From NCBI GenBank assembly GCA_041736625.1, contig JBGSTG010000057.1, positions 5,165 to 69,164 of the forward strand: a stretch of DNA of 64,000 nucleotides. Reading direction: 5' to 3'. Within the stretch, counting starts at the first letter, position 1. Each line of letters starts with the position of its first letter. Source of the DNA: M3007 sp041736625 (lineage in GTDB: Bacteria > Bacteroidota > Bacteroidia > Chitinophagales > Saprospiraceae). The notes under the pieces are model-generated. The model did no database searches, was not told the DNA's origin, and saw only the letters and a list, made by a program, of their open reading frames with translations. Of the stretch, positions 41,502 through 50,673 are shown in pieces. Made by a program: the position numbers and the translations under genes.

Positions 41502-43019
41502 ATGGCGAATATTGGACACATCAAACAAATCATCGGCGCCGTAGTGGATGTTGATTTCAGCAGCCCCGGCAGCAAACTGCCGGAAATTCTCAATGCACTG
41601 GAACTGAAACGCCCGGACGGCTCCGTGCTGATCATGGAAGTGCAGCGCCACCTCGGTGAAGACGGCGTGCGCACCATCGCCATGGACTCGACGGACGGCC
41701 TGATGCGCGGCATGGAAGTGACGGACACCGGCTCGCCCATCATCATGCCCGTCGGTGAAGACATCCGCGGCCGCCTGTTCAACGTGGTGGGCGACCCGAT
41801 CGACGGGCTCAAGCCCGTTCCCAAAAACAATAAATCCTACGTGATCCACCGCAAACCGCCGGCATACGAGGAACTCTCCACCGAACGCGAGATTCTCTAC
41901 ACCGGCATCAAGGTGATCGACCTGATCGAACCGTACGCCAAAGGCGGTAAAATTGGTCTGTTTGGCGGCGCCGGCGTGGGCAAAACGGTACTCATCCAGG
42001 AGCTGATCAACAACATCGCCAAAGCGTACAGCGGCGTATCCGTGTTTGCCGGCGTAGGCGAACGCACCCGCGAAGGCAACGACCTGATGCGCGAGATGCT
42101 CGAAGCGGGCATCATCAAGTACGGCGACGCTTTTATGCACTCCATGGAAGCCGGCGGCTGGGACCTGAGCAAGGTGGATTACAACGAGATGAAAGACTCC
42201 AAAGCCACCTTCGTGTTCGGACAAATGAACGAACCCCCCGGCGCCCGCGCCCGCGTGGCCCTTTCGGGTCTGACCATCGCCGAATACTACCGCGACGGCG
42301 ACCTGAGCGACCCGGCCGGCGGTCGCGACATCCTGTTCTTTATCGACAACATCTTCCGCTTTACCCAGGCCGGTTCCGAGGTGTCGGCTTTGCTGGGCCG
42401 TATGCCCTCCGCCGTGGGTTACCAGCCCACCCTAGCCACCGAAATGGGCTTGATGCAGGAGCGCATCACCTCGACCAAACGCGGCTCCATTACCTCTGTA
42501 CAGGCGGTGTACGTGCCTGCGGATGACTTGACGGACCCCGCGCCTGCGACCACCTTCGCCCACCTGGACGCCACCACGGTGTTGAGCCGCAAGATCGCTT
42601 CGCTCGGTATCTACCCGGCGGTAGACCCGCTCGACTCCACTTCGCGCATCCTCGACCCCAGGATCATCGGCGACGAACACTACAACTGCACCCAGCGCGT
42701 GAAGCAAATCCTGCAACGGTACAACGAACTGCAGGACATCATCGCCATCCTCGGCATGGAAGAACTCTCCGACGAGGACAAGCTCGTGGTAGGTCGCGCA
42801 CGCCGTGTGCAACGCTTCCTGTCGCAACCCTTCCACGTAGCCGAGCAGTTCACCAACATCCCCGGCGTGCTCGTTCCAATTGACGAAACCATACGCGGTT
42901 TCAACATGATCATGGACGGCGACCTCGACGAATTCCCCGAAGCCGCATTCAACCTGGTTGGTAACATCGACCACGCGATTGAAAAAGGCAAGAAAATCTT
43001 GGAAGAAGCGTCGAAATAG
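41502..43019 (+). CDS. atpD: F1-ATP synthase subunit beta
   Basis: A 505-residue catalytic subunit with the P-loop GGAGVGKTV near residue 155, GERTREGNDL, the catalytic loop DILFFIDNIFRFTQAGSEVS and the DELSEED-like stretch MEELSDEDKL. It is normal in length. It pairs with atpC 19 bases downstream; the remaining ATP synthase genes are not in the window, as is usual in Bacteroidota. Confidence 0.97.
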   Translation: MANIGHIKQIIGAVVDVDFSSPGSKLPEILNALELKRPDGSVLIMEVQRHLGEDGVRTIAMDSTDGLMRGMEVTDTGSPIIMPVGEDIRGRLFNVVGDPIDGLKPVPKNNKSYVIHRKPPAYEELSTEREILYTGIKVIDLIEPYAKGGKIGLFGGAGVGKTVLIQELINNIAKAYSGVSVFAGVGERTREGNDLMREMLEAGIIKYGDAFMHSMEAGGWDLSKVDYNEMKDSKATFVFGQMNEPPGARARVALSGLTIAEYYRDGDLSDPAGGRDILFFIDNIFRFTQAGSEVSALLGRMPSAVGYQPTLATEMGLMQERITSTKRGSITSVQAVYVPADDLTDPAPATTFAHLDATTVLSRKIASLGIYPAVDPLDSTSRILDPRIIGDEHYNCTQRVKQILQRYNELQDIIAILGMEELSDEDKLVVGRARRVQRFLSQPFHVAEQFTNIPGVLVPIDETIRGFNMIMDGDLDEFPEAAFNLVGNIDHAIEKGKKILEEASK

Positions 43020-43038
43020 GTTTAAGAAAACAGAAACC

Positions 43039-43287
43039 ATGCACCTCCTCATCCTTTCTCCCGATCAGCAAATTTTCAGCGGCGAGGTCAAATCCGTCAC
43101 CGCTCCGGGCATCGACGGCCAGTTTCAGGTACTGAACAACCACGCAGCACTGGTGTCGGCACTGGCCCCCGGCCGTATTGAGGTGGTGGGCGAAAACGGA
43201 GAAAAATGGTCGTGGGCCATCGGCGGCGGTTTCGCCGAAGTGCTGAACAACGAGATCGCCCTGCTGGTATCGGGTGTGAATGCCTGA
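43039..43287 (+). CDS. atpC: F1-ATP synthase subunit epsilon (short form)
   Basis: 82 residues from the ATG at 43039 (MHLLILSPDQQIFSGEVKSV). Only the N-terminal beta-sandwich is present; the C-terminal inhibitory helical hairpin of the E. coli type is missing, which is normal for Bacteroidota. It lies 19 bases after atpD in the same operon. Confidence 0.93.
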   Translation: MHLLILSPDQQIFSGEVKSVTAPGIDGQFQVLNNHAALVSALAPGRIEVVGENGEKWSWAIGGGFAEVLNNEIALLVSGVNA

Positions 43288-43379
43288 GTCAACACCGATG
43301 ACAGCCGAGGCCCCGGCGCGGATTGGCCCGTTGGCCGGTATTAGCAACTTTAATCGGTCGATGGTTGGCGGAAAAGCCG

Positions 43380-43387
43380 TACTTTTG
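43380..43387 (+). promoter_or_regulatory. Putative -7 box of the lipoprotein gene (TACTTTTG)
   Basis: An exact TAnnTTTG match, 28 bases before the lipoprotein start codon. No clear -33 element was seen. Confidence 0.45.
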
Positions 43388-43414
43388 GGCTTTCTAACGC
43401 GAACTGATTTTCGG

Positions 43415-44443
43415 ATGAAAAAGGTTATTTTTTTTGGGCTGTTGTTGATGGCGGTTGTTTCCTGTTCCAATGAATTTGATGTAGCCGCCCCGTGGAAAGA
43501 CATCCCGGTGGTGTACGCCATCTTGTCTCCGCAGGATACCGCAAACTATGTGCGTGTAGAAAAGGCATTCCTCGACCCTTCGACGGATGCCACCGTAATA
43601 GCCCAGATTCCCGACTCACTGTATTACGACGACAGTAAGATCAGCGTTTTTTTGGAGCGCAGCGCCGACGGCCAACGCGTGCAGCTCACTCGTGTGGACG
43701 GCAATCTGGAAGGCTACATCCGCGATAACGGCGTTTTTGCCCAGCAGCCCAACTGGCTGTACAAATACAAGCCCTCCGTAACCCCGTTTGTTCAGGAAGG
43801 AAAATCCTACCGGTTTATCCTGGAACGGGGCGACGAGCTGCCCACCGTCTCGGCCGAAACGGGCATGCCCGGCGCCTTCACATTCGTATCCCCCAACCCG
43901 TTTGATCCCAAGCTCACCTTCAGCGGCACCGTCAGCCCACGGGTGCAATGGCGTACCGACATCAACGGCGTACTCTTCTCGGTTCAGCTGGCCATCCGCT
44001 ACCGGGAAACCACCAATGCCGGTGTATTTGTCGGGCGCGACACCCTCTATTGGGACGCCGTGCCCAGCGTCCGCCGAAGCAACAACAACAACAACGGCAG
44101 CTACCAGGGTGAGACCACGCTCTCCAATACAGGTTTCTTCAACTTTCTGGTGAACAACATCCCTGCCATGTCCGATCGACTGCGGTATTTCGAACGTTTC
44201 GACATCATCCTGACCGGCGGCGGCGCCGAGATCGAAGAACTCCAGGAAACCATCTCCGCCAACACGGGTATCGTAGGCGCCGAATCGTTCCCCCTCTATT
44301 CCAATATTTCAGAAGGTTTCGGCCTGTTCACCGGCAGAAACACGTCTTCATTTAAGAATATCCAGGTGACCGACGAAACGGTCAACTACATGAATAGTCC
44401 GGAAGCCGACCAGGCTGTACGCAATTTGAATTTCCGAAAATAA
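43415..44443 (+). CDS. Lipoprotein of unknown function (DUF4249-like)
   Basis: A 342-residue protein from the ATG at 43415, with a lipoprotein signal ending AVVSC (Cys 17) and a beta-rich mature part starting SNEFDVAAPWKDIPVVYAIL. This opening is typical of a Bacteroidota lipoprotein group sometimes labelled DUF4249, but the label is from memory and unverified. A poly-Asn stretch (SNNNNNGS) lies in a loop. It probably resides on the outer membrane. It stands alone between atpC and the hairpin region upstream of panB. Confidence 0.7.
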   Translation: MKKVIFFGLLLMAVVSCSNEFDVAAPWKDIPVVYAILSPQDTANYVRVEKAFLDPSTDATVIAQIPDSLYYDDSKISVFLERSADGQRVQLTRVDGNLEGYIRDNGVFAQQPNWLYKYKPSVTPFVQEGKSYRFILERGDELPTVSAETGMPGAFTFVSPNPFDPKLTFSGTVSPRVQWRTDINGVLFSVQLAIRYRETTNAGVFVGRDTLYWDAVPSVRRSNNNNNGSYQGETTLSNTGFFNFLVNNIPAMSDRLRYFERFDIILTGGGAEIEELQETISANTGIVGAESFPLYSNISEGFGLFTGRNTSSFKNIQVTDETVNYMNSPEADQAVRNLNFRK

Positions 44444-44581
44444 CTTTTTGCTCACATTTTTATGTGATTTATTTTACCTAACATTTTGATAGTAAATAGA
44501 ATATTTGAAGTGATAGTTATTATTTGTCTATTTTTCAGTTCACATTAAGTGAAAAATGTCATTTTTTCGGCTTGCCACCTG

Positions 44582-44602
44582 GTTCACTTTTGTATTGTGA
44601 AC
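44582..44602. promoter_or_regulatory. Inverted repeat GTTCAC-N9-GTGAAC
   Basis: Perfect 6-base arms, upstream of the hairpin units; it looks like a site for a dimeric regulator. No associated regulator is recognised. Confidence 0.35.
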
Positions 44603-44632
44603 GGTGGTAATAAATGAATTGCCGCTCAAAAT

Positions 44633-44709
44633 ATGTTCATGGGATTATACAAATTCAGGTGAGAGTGCAAGTCCTCTTTTTGAAAAGAGGACTTGCCAAA
44701 CCTGATTTT
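44633..44709 (+). ncRNA. Leader unit 1: mini-ORF plus nested hairpin
   Basis: ATGTTCATGGGATTATA (44633-44649) opens a 9-codon frame (MFMGLYKFR, stop at 44660). It runs into a nested hairpin: an outer stem AAATTCAGGT/ACCTGATTTT with one mismatch, and a perfect inner 14-bp stem at 44667-44680 and 44683-44696. A T-rich tract follows. It resembles a leader-peptide attenuator or a terminator. Confidence 0.45.
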
Positions 44710-44721
44710 TTCTTTTGGAAA

Positions 44722-44784
44722 ATGTTCATGGGATTATAATTTGTTGTTTTAGACCGTATCACATGAGATGCGGTCTTTTTTTTT
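44722..44784 (+). ncRNA. Leader unit 2: mini-ORF plus terminator hairpin
   Basis: The same 17-base motif recurs at 44722-44738 (MFMGL, stop TAA) and is followed by a second hairpin AGACCGTATC/GATGCGGTCT (44751-44776) and at least eight T residues: a strong rho-independent terminator 53 bases before panB. Confidence 0.5.
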
Positions 44785-44836
44785 CGGTATTATCGTCCGG
44801 TATGGGTTTCTTTACCGCTGATTTCAAAGCGACTGC

Positions 44837-45655
44837 ATGTCTACACAAACTTCAGATATCAAGCGCGTCACCACCCACGTCATCCAGGGGATGAAAGACC
44901 GGGGCGAAAAGATCGCCATGCTGACGGCGTACGACTATTCCATGGCCCGCATTCTGGATGAGGCCGGCGTGGACATTTTGCTGGTGGGCGACTCCGCATC
45001 GAATGTGATGGCGGGGCACGAGACAACCCTTCCCATTACCCTGGATCAGATGATCTACCACGCGCAATCGGTGGTTCGGGCCGCCAAGCGTTGTCTGGTG
45101 GTGGTGGACATGCCTTTCGGCAGTTACCAGGCGAACTCTGAAATTGCGTTAAGCAGCGCCATACGGATCATGAAAGAGTCCGGTGCGCACGCCGTTAAGC
45201 TGGAAGGGGGCGCCGAGGTGGAAAAGTCTATTTCCCGCATCCTGAAGGCGGGTATCCCGGTGATGGGTCACCTGGGTCTGACCCCGCAAAGCATTTACCA
45301 GTTCGGTACGTATACGGTCCGGGCGAAAGAAGAGGCAGAGGCCAACAAGTTGCGCACAGACGCCATTTTGCTCGACGAGCTGGGTTGTTTTGCGCTCGTG
45401 CTCGAAAAAATTCCGGCGACGCTTGCATCCGAAGTATCCGCAAGGCTGCACATTCCGACCATTGGTATCGGCGCCGGCGCCGGGGTCGACGGGCAGGTGT
45501 TGGTTACGCACGACATGGTGGGCATCACCAAGGACTTCAAACCGCGTTTCCTGCGCCGGTATCTCGAACTGTTCGATGCCATAGGCCAGGCCACCGGTCG
45601 GTACATTGCCGACGTGAAATCCGGCGATTTTCCAAGTGATCAGGAACAATACTAA
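44837..45655 (+). CDS. panB: 3-methyl-2-oxobutanoate hydroxymethyltransferase
   Basis: A 272-residue enzyme of pantothenate synthesis: it transfers a hydroxymethyl group from methylene-tetrahydrofolate to 2-oxoisovalerate, giving ketopantoate. Signatures include LTAYDYSMARILDEAGVDIL, GDSASNVMAGHETTLPITLD, VKLEGG and GHLGLTPQS. Length is normal. It is preceded by the tandem hairpin units and a strong terminator, so its expression may depend on read-through or an unseen promoter between 44785 and 44836. panC is not adjacent. Confidence 0.95.
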   Translation: MSTQTSDIKRVTTHVIQGMKDRGEKIAMLTAYDYSMARILDEAGVDILLVGDSASNVMAGHETTLPITLDQMIYHAQSVVRAAKRCLVVVDMPFGSYQANSEIALSSAIRIMKESGAHAVKLEGGAEVEKSISRILKAGIPVMGHLGLTPQSIYQFGTYTVRAKEEAEANKLRTDAILLDELGCFALVLEKIPATLASEVSARLHIPTIGIGAGAGVDGQVLVTHDMVGITKDFKPRFLRRYLELFDAIGQATGRYIADVKSGDFPSDQEQY

Positions 45656-45669
45656 TACGTTCCAAACAG

Positions 45670-45677
45670 TACATTTG
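45670..45677 (+). promoter_or_regulatory. Putative -7 box of mltG (TACATTTG)
   Basis: An exact TAnnTTTG match just after panB, about 75 bases before the mltG start at 45752. It suggests mltG is transcribed separately from panB. Confidence 0.5.
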
Positions 45678-45751
45678 CAGGAAAAATTCCCGTTTTCGCG
45701 ATGGAAGTATACGGCGCATACGCTCCGAAAAACAATTCATTTTACCCGATC

Positions 45752-46795
45752 ATGGCACGCAAAAACACCATTCGCCTGCTGCTGGGTCTCTTGGCCCTGC
45801 TTTTCATAGTGGCTGCCGCTATCGCATGGCCCTTTTACAGAAGTATTTATGTAGAAGGGGTTCCGGAAAAACTGGACAACCCTTTCGTGCATATTCCGAC
45901 GGGTTCCACGTACGAAGACGTGGTGTACATCCTGAAGAACGGCGGGTACATCACCGATGAGCCATCCTTCCGCTGGGTGGCCCAGGAAATGAAGTACAGC
46001 AAACCGGTGATGCGGGCCGGCCGTTTTGAGATCAAACCCGGCTGGAGCAACCGCGAACTCATCCAGCACTTGCGCGCCGGGGAGCAGTCGCCGGTCAAAC
46101 TGGTGCTCAACATGGAGCGGTTGCCGGAGGATGTTGCCGGTAAGGCCGCGCGCTTTCTGGAGTCCGACTCGCTCGCTTTGCTCAAAATCTTTCGGGATCC
46201 GGAAGTGTTGGAGGAGCTGGGCTATACGCCGGAAACCCTGATCGCGTTGTTCATTCCGAACACATACGAGATGTTCTGGAATACAGATCCCCTGTCGTTC
46301 CTCAAACGCATGCAGAAGGAGAACGAGTCCTTTTGGGCAAAAAACGACCGGCAGGAAAAAGCCCGGGCGCTGGGCCTGTCGCCGGTCGAGGTGTACACCC
46401 TGGCCTCGATTGTCGACCGGGAGAGCAATGTCAATGAGGAGAAACCCCGCATTGCCGGTGTCTACCTGAACCGCCTGCGCGTGGGTATGCGGCTTCAGGC
46501 CGACCCAACGAGTGTATTTGCCACGCGCGACTTTGGGGCTACGCGGGTCACCGAATACCACACCTCTTTCGATTCGCCCTACAACACCTACGTTTATTAC
46601 GGTTTGCCGCCCGGCCCCATCAGCATGGCGTCCATCCCGGGTCTCGAGGCGGTGCTGAACCCGGAGCAGCACGACTATATTTTCTTCTGCGCCAAGCCCG
46701 ACGATTCGGGCGCCCACGCCTTTGCCGTCACCTACGCAGCGCACCTGGTCAATGTGGATAAATTCAGAGCCTACCTGGAGAAACGCGGCCGTTAG
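45752..46795 (+). CDS. mltG: Endolytic murein transglycosylase MltG
   Basis: 347 residues from the ATG at 45752 with one N-terminal membrane segment (about 8-27). A LysM-like subdomain is followed by the YceG catalytic core with the conserved Glu in LASIVDRESNVNEE and the strand VYLNRLRVGMRLQADPTS. The end, with YGLPPGPISMASIPGLEAVL, is typical. MltG cuts nascent glycan strands and sets their length. It ends 8 bases from the convergent transporter gene. An in-frame ATG at 45701 would add 17 residues without improving the signal anchor. Confidence 0.92.
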   Translation: MARKNTIRLLLGLLALLFIVAAAIAWPFYRSIYVEGVPEKLDNPFVHIPTGSTYEDVVYILKNGGYITDEPSFRWVAQEMKYSKPVMRAGRFEIKPGWSNRELIQHLRAGEQSPVKLVLNMERLPEDVAGKAARFLESDSLALLKIFRDPEVLEELGYTPETLIALFIPNTYEMFWNTDPLSFLKRMQKENESFWAKNDRQEKARALGLSPVEVYTLASIVDRESNVNEEKPRIAGVYLNRLRVGMRLQADPTSVFATRDFGATRVTEYHTSFDSPYNTYVYYGLPPGPISMASIPGLEAVLNPEQHDYIFFCAKPDDSGAHAFAVTYAAHLVNVDKFRAYLEKRGR

Positions 46796-46803
46796 CGCCG
46801 CCG

Positions 46804-48174
46804 TTACGCTTTAAAGCGCCGGAAAGCCATCCAACCGGCCACACAAAAGAACAAGGCGGCCAGGGCGGTCAGCTGAACGCCCCAGGGGTTCTCCGCGCTC
46901 TTGCCAAAGAGCAACAGGGAGGGGAAAATCAGGTTGGCGCCGGCGATGCCCACCTTCATGACAAAGGCCCGCACGCCGTAAAACATACCCGAAAGGCGCT
47001 CTCCGTCGGCTTGCTCCTGCTTTTCTACCAGGTCGCCGATGATGGCGTTGGGCAAAATGCCAAACGCGGCAAGCGGGAATGCCGACGCAACGCCCAGCCC
47101 GTATAACAACACTTCCTTGGGCAGGGGTATGGCGCGAACGGAGAACACGGTGGCGAAAATGGCAGCGAAAAAGGCGAAACCCCACAACAAGAGCGACTGT
47201 TTGCTGCCCCTTGCGGCCAAAACATTCACTGGCCAATAGAAAAGAAAGCTGGCCACAAACCCGATGAGGGAAAAAACAAAGGCGTAGGACTTGTCCAGGC
47301 CAAGCAGCAGTGTGGTGTAAAAACCGACGCCCAGCTGGATAAAGCTGAGCGCAAGCCAGTACATCAGGTCGGCTTTCAGAAACTGTTGAAAAGCGGTGTT
47401 GGACAACACTATGCGCAGGGCGTGGCCCAGCGGATGGTTGCTGTTGCTTTGCCGGGCGTAGCGTCTTTCATTGAGAAAAAGGGCGGGTATGAGCATCAGC
47501 ACGAGCGCGGCGCTCTGCAGGATGAGCACGGAGCGCTGGAACGCGGCGGCAGCGTCCATGCCGGTGGATTCAAAATAACTTTGCAGTGCATATGCGCTGT
47601 TGCCGCCGATAAATCCGATTGCCCAGGCGACGGACAGCAGGGTGCTGATGCGCATGCGATCCTTCTCCGTATGTCCCAATTCGGCGATCAGGGCGGTGTA
47701 CGGAATCACATAAAAAGCGAAGAAAAAGTAGAACAGCCCCAGGGTAAGCATAAGCCACGCAAAATTGCCCCCCATTTCGTAAGGAGCAGGGGGGGTAAAT
47801 ACCAGATAGCCAAACGCGGCCAGCGGCAGGGCGCCGAGCAGCAGAAACCAGCGGCGCTTGCCCAGCACCGACGATTTGCGGTCGCTCCAGTTGGCAATGA
47901 GCGGGTCGATCAGCGCGTCGATCAACCGCCCTCCGGCGCTCACGATACCGATGAGCGTGAACACCGCCAGCACCGGCCCCTGGTATATGAACGTGGGGAA
48001 CATTGGGTCGCCCTGTTCGGGCGACATATAGAAATAAACCAGCAGGTTGCCCACCCCGAAGCTGCCCAGCGACCACCCTAGCTGGCCCAGGGCGTACACG
48101 AGCACCTGCGCCAATGCGGGCCGTACCGGAGCCAGCGGATGCGGCGGAGGGGAGTGGAATTTTCTTCGGGCCAT
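46804..48174 (-). CDS. MFS (GPH/MelB-like) transporter
   Basis: A 456-residue membrane protein from the ATG at 48174 with about 12 hydrophobic segments and the GPH-family motif (GGRLIDALIDPLIANWSDRK then GKRRWFLLLGALPL). Such transporters import glycosides or other small molecules with a cation. It is the last gene of the mreBCD-mrdA operon, 16 bases after mrdA, the place where rodA usually stands; its sequence shows no SEDS features. Substrate unknown; a muropeptide or sugar role is speculation from position. Confidence 0.88.
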   Translation of the reverse strand: MARRKFHSPPPHPLAPVRPALAQVLVYALGQLGWSLGSFGVGNLLVYFYMSPEQGDPMFPTFIYQGPVLAVFTLIGIVSAGGRLIDALIDPLIANWSDRKSSVLGKRRWFLLLGALPLAAFGYLVFTPPAPYEMGGNFAWLMLTLGLFYFFFAFYVIPYTALIAELGHTEKDRMRISTLLSVAWAIGFIGGNSAYALQSYFESTGMDAAAAFQRSVLILQSAALVLMLIPALFLNERRYARQSNSNHPLGHALRIVLSNTAFQQFLKADLMYWLALSFIQLGVGFYTTLLLGLDKSYAFVFSLIGFVASFLFYWPVNVLAARGSKQSLLLWGFAFFAAIFATVFSVRAIPLPKEVLLYGLGVASAFPLAAFGILPNAIIGDLVEKQEQADGERLSGMFYGVRAFVMKVGIAGANLIFPSLLLFGKSAENPWGVQLTALAALFFCVAGWMAFRRFKA

Positions 48175-48190
48175 GGCGTTTAAGCGGGTT

Positions 48191-50149
48191 TTATTCTCTG
48201 TTGGTGACGCCCAGGGTGCCGCCCGGCACGTCGCTGGGTATGTCGTCGTCGGGGAGGGAGTCCCTTTTAACCGGTATAGCCGGCGCCGGCGTCTCGGCCA
48301 CGGGCAAATGTTTTTCAACCAGATTGGCCTTGAACATGCGCTCCTCCAGGGGGATGCGGTTGGGGGCGATATTCCGGTTGATGTATTTTTCAATCACCAG
48401 GCTGGCGATCGGGGCGGCATACGAAGCGCCCCAGCCGGCATTTTCTACAAATACGGCCACCGCGATTTTGGGATTGTCCTTGGGCGCGAACGCGAAAAAT
48501 ACGGAGTGGTCTTCTCCGTGCGGGTTTTGGCTGGTGCCGGTTTTGCCGCACACCTGAATGTCGGGTATCTGGGCGATGCGGGCGGTGCCCCTGTTGACGC
48601 ATTCGGCCATGCCTTCGACCACCATTTCAAAATATTGGCGGTCGATGTCGACCTGTTTTTTGGTTTTGAAGCGCTCCGGGATGGGTTTGCCGTCCTGAAA
48701 ACGCTTGGCCAGGTGGGGCGGATACCACCAGCCGCGGTTGGCGATGCATGCGGCCAGATTGGCCATCTGGAGGGTGGTGAGCTGTAACTCACCCTGGCCG
48801 ATGCCCAGCGACATGATGGTGGGCGAACGCCAACTGCCGAGTTTGCGCGGATAAATGCGGTTGTAATAATTGGTGTCGGGTATATTGCCGGCATTTTCGT
48901 TTGGGTAGTCAATGCCCAGGTTGACCCCCAAACCGAACGATTCGCAATACTGGTTGAACTTGGCCAGGCCGGCGTACGGATTGTTGAAGCCGTATTTGTC
49001 TACGATGTCTCTAAACTCCTGGAAATAATAGGTATTGCAGGAATAGGCGAGTGCGTCTACCACGTTGCCCACGGCGCCGTGCCCGTGGCATTTGTACAGG
49101 CGACCGGCGTAAAAGTAGCCGCCGCCACAACTCCTGCCTGCTTCGGGGAGAAGGGTGCCTTCCTGAAGGCCGATGAGGGTGACGACCGACTTGAAAATGG
49201 ACCCCGGCGGGTATTTGGCCATCACCGTGCGGTCGAAGAATGGCTTGAGGGGGTCGTTGAGCATGGCGGCGAACACCTCTCCCCGGCCCTGGGTCAGGGT
49301 TAGCCGGCGCGGGTCGTAGGTAGGGGCGCTGACCATGGCGAGCACCTCGCCGGTTTCGGGCTGGATGGCCACCACGCTGCCTGTTTTTCCCTGCATCAGC
49401 CGCTCGGCGTACACTTGCAGCTCCATGTCTATGCCACTTACCAGGTTGCTGCCGGCCAGCGCCGCGGTGTCCAGGTCGCCGTTTTCAAAGCGTCCAACCA
49501 TGCGGCCCAGGTTGTCTTTGAGCAAAAAAGTGAGTCCTTTCCGTCCACGCAGCAAATCCTCGTACTCCGATTCGATGCCGGCTGCGCCGATGTAATCGCC
49601 CAGTTGATACACTTCAGGGCGGCGTTCGATGTCGCTGGGATCTGCCTCGTTGATATAGCCCAGCACGTGCGCCCCTGCTGCATAGGGGTAACCGCGGATG
49701 CTGCGCACCTGAACAAAGTAGCCCGGAAATTCATACAGGCTCTCCTGCAGGCGGGTACTGGTTTCAACCGACAGCTTTTTCATGAAAACAAACGGGACGG
49801 ACTTGGAGAACTTGCCGCTGCGCCAGTCTTTTTTCAGGTTTTCCTGGTATTCGCTCCGCGAAATGCCCAACACGTCGCAAAACTTGTCCACGTTCATATC
49901 CTTGGCGATCTGATTGTAGGTAACCATCAGATCGTACACCGGCTCATTGTTGAGGATCAACCGGCCCTCACGGTCGTACACCATGCCCCTGGGCGGGTAC
50001 ACCGTCAGCCGCTGGATGGTGATGGCGTCGGCCCTGCGGCTATAGGAGCGGTCGAACAACTGCAACTGGGCCGCTTTGAGGACCAAAGCGACAGCGCAGA
50101 GGACAAATACCCGCTGTATGTTTAACTGCCGTTGGACGTGGTTTTGCAT
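48191..50149 (-). CDS. mrdA: Penicillin-binding protein 2 (elongasome transpeptidase)
   Basis: A 652-residue class B PBP with an N-terminal membrane anchor (about 12-30), pedestal domain (PPRGMVYDREGRLILNNEPV) and transpeptidase domain with SxxK at S317 (PPGSIFK), SxN in YSCNTYYF and KTG near 536 (CGKTGTSQ). It crosslinks peptidoglycan during cell elongation. It begins 2 bases after mreD. A proline-rich C-terminal tail of about 50 residues is extra. Confidence 0.95.
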   Translation of the reverse strand: MQNHVQRQLNIQRVFVLCAVALVLKAAQLQLFDRSYSRRADAITIQRLTVYPPRGMVYDREGRLILNNEPVYDLMVTYNQIAKDMNVDKFCDVLGISRSEYQENLKKDWRSGKFSKSVPFVFMKKLSVETSTRLQESLYEFPGYFVQVRSIRGYPYAAGAHVLGYINEADPSDIERRPEVYQLGDYIGAAGIESEYEDLLRGRKGLTFLLKDNLGRMVGRFENGDLDTAALAGSNLVSGIDMELQVYAERLMQGKTGSVVAIQPETGEVLAMVSAPTYDPRRLTLTQGRGEVFAAMLNDPLKPFFDRTVMAKYPPGSIFKSVVTLIGLQEGTLLPEAGRSCGGGYFYAGRLYKCHGHGAVGNVVDALAYSCNTYYFQEFRDIVDKYGFNNPYAGLAKFNQYCESFGLGVNLGIDYPNENAGNIPDTNYYNRIYPRKLGSWRSPTIMSLGIGQGELQLTTLQMANLAACIANRGWWYPPHLAKRFQDGKPIPERFKTKKQVDIDRQYFEMVVEGMAECVNRGTARIAQIPDIQVCGKTGTSQNPHGEDHSVFFAFAPKDNPKIAVAVFVENAGWGASYAAPIASLVIEKYINRNIAPNRIPLEERMFKANLVEKHLPVAETPAPAIPVKRDSLPDDDIPSDVPGGTLGVTNRE

Positions 50150-50151
50150 GA

Positions 50152-50673
50152 TCAGCGTTTAGGATTAAAAAGAAAAACGAGCAGCAGGGCAAAAGGCATG
50201 CTCAGGGCCCATGCACTGATCGTTTTCAGCGTAATGGTGCCAATATACACAAAAGTGAACGCATCCATAGAAAAATACCACAGGCAGTGCAACAACAGGA
50301 ATACCGCCAGCAGGCCGGTAAACCAGCGCCAATCGAAAAAGTGGGGTATAGCCGTGGGTTCTTTTCCCGAGTAGCCGCCTTTGGGTTCAAATACGAAGAA
50401 TAGGTAGGTGCGGATGAAGCCGGAGAAAGCGCCGGCGCCGGCGTGCAGACCGAGGGTGCCGTAAAAGACGTCTATCGTAAGTCCGATCAGAAAGCCCAGC
50501 ATCACGGTGAGGGCCGTAGGGGTGGCGATCGGGAGGAGCAGAATAAACAAAGGGTACACCAGCAGGTTGAAATACGGGCCAATGCTCAGACCCACCTGCC
50601 GGAGCAGTAACACCTGCAGGACCGTCAGCCCTGCGAATCGGATGGCATTCGGCCAAAGGTCACTGCCGCTCAT
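50152..50673 (-). CDS. mreD: Rod shape-determining protein MreD
   Basis: A 173-residue membrane protein with about five hydrophobic segments and the central GFLIGLTIDVFYGTLGLHAG motif typical of Bacteroidota MreD. It overlaps mreC by 14 bases and precedes mrdA by 2 bases. It links MreC to the elongation machinery. Confidence 0.88.
   Translation of the reverse strand: MSGSDLWPNAIRFAGLTVLQVLLLRQVGLSIGPYFNLLVYPLFILLLPIATPTALTVMLGFLIGLTIDVFYGTLGLHAGAGAFSGFIRTYLFFVFEPKGGYSGKEPTAIPHFFDWRWFTGLLAVFLLLHCLWYFSMDAFTFVYIGTITLKTISAWALSMPFALLLVFLFNPKR

Noticed and set aside
44633..44784. Region considered as a tRNA or known riboswitch
   Set aside because: No cloverleaf, anticodon arm or CCA-like end, and no conserved riboswitch core recognised; only hairpins and mini-ORFs.
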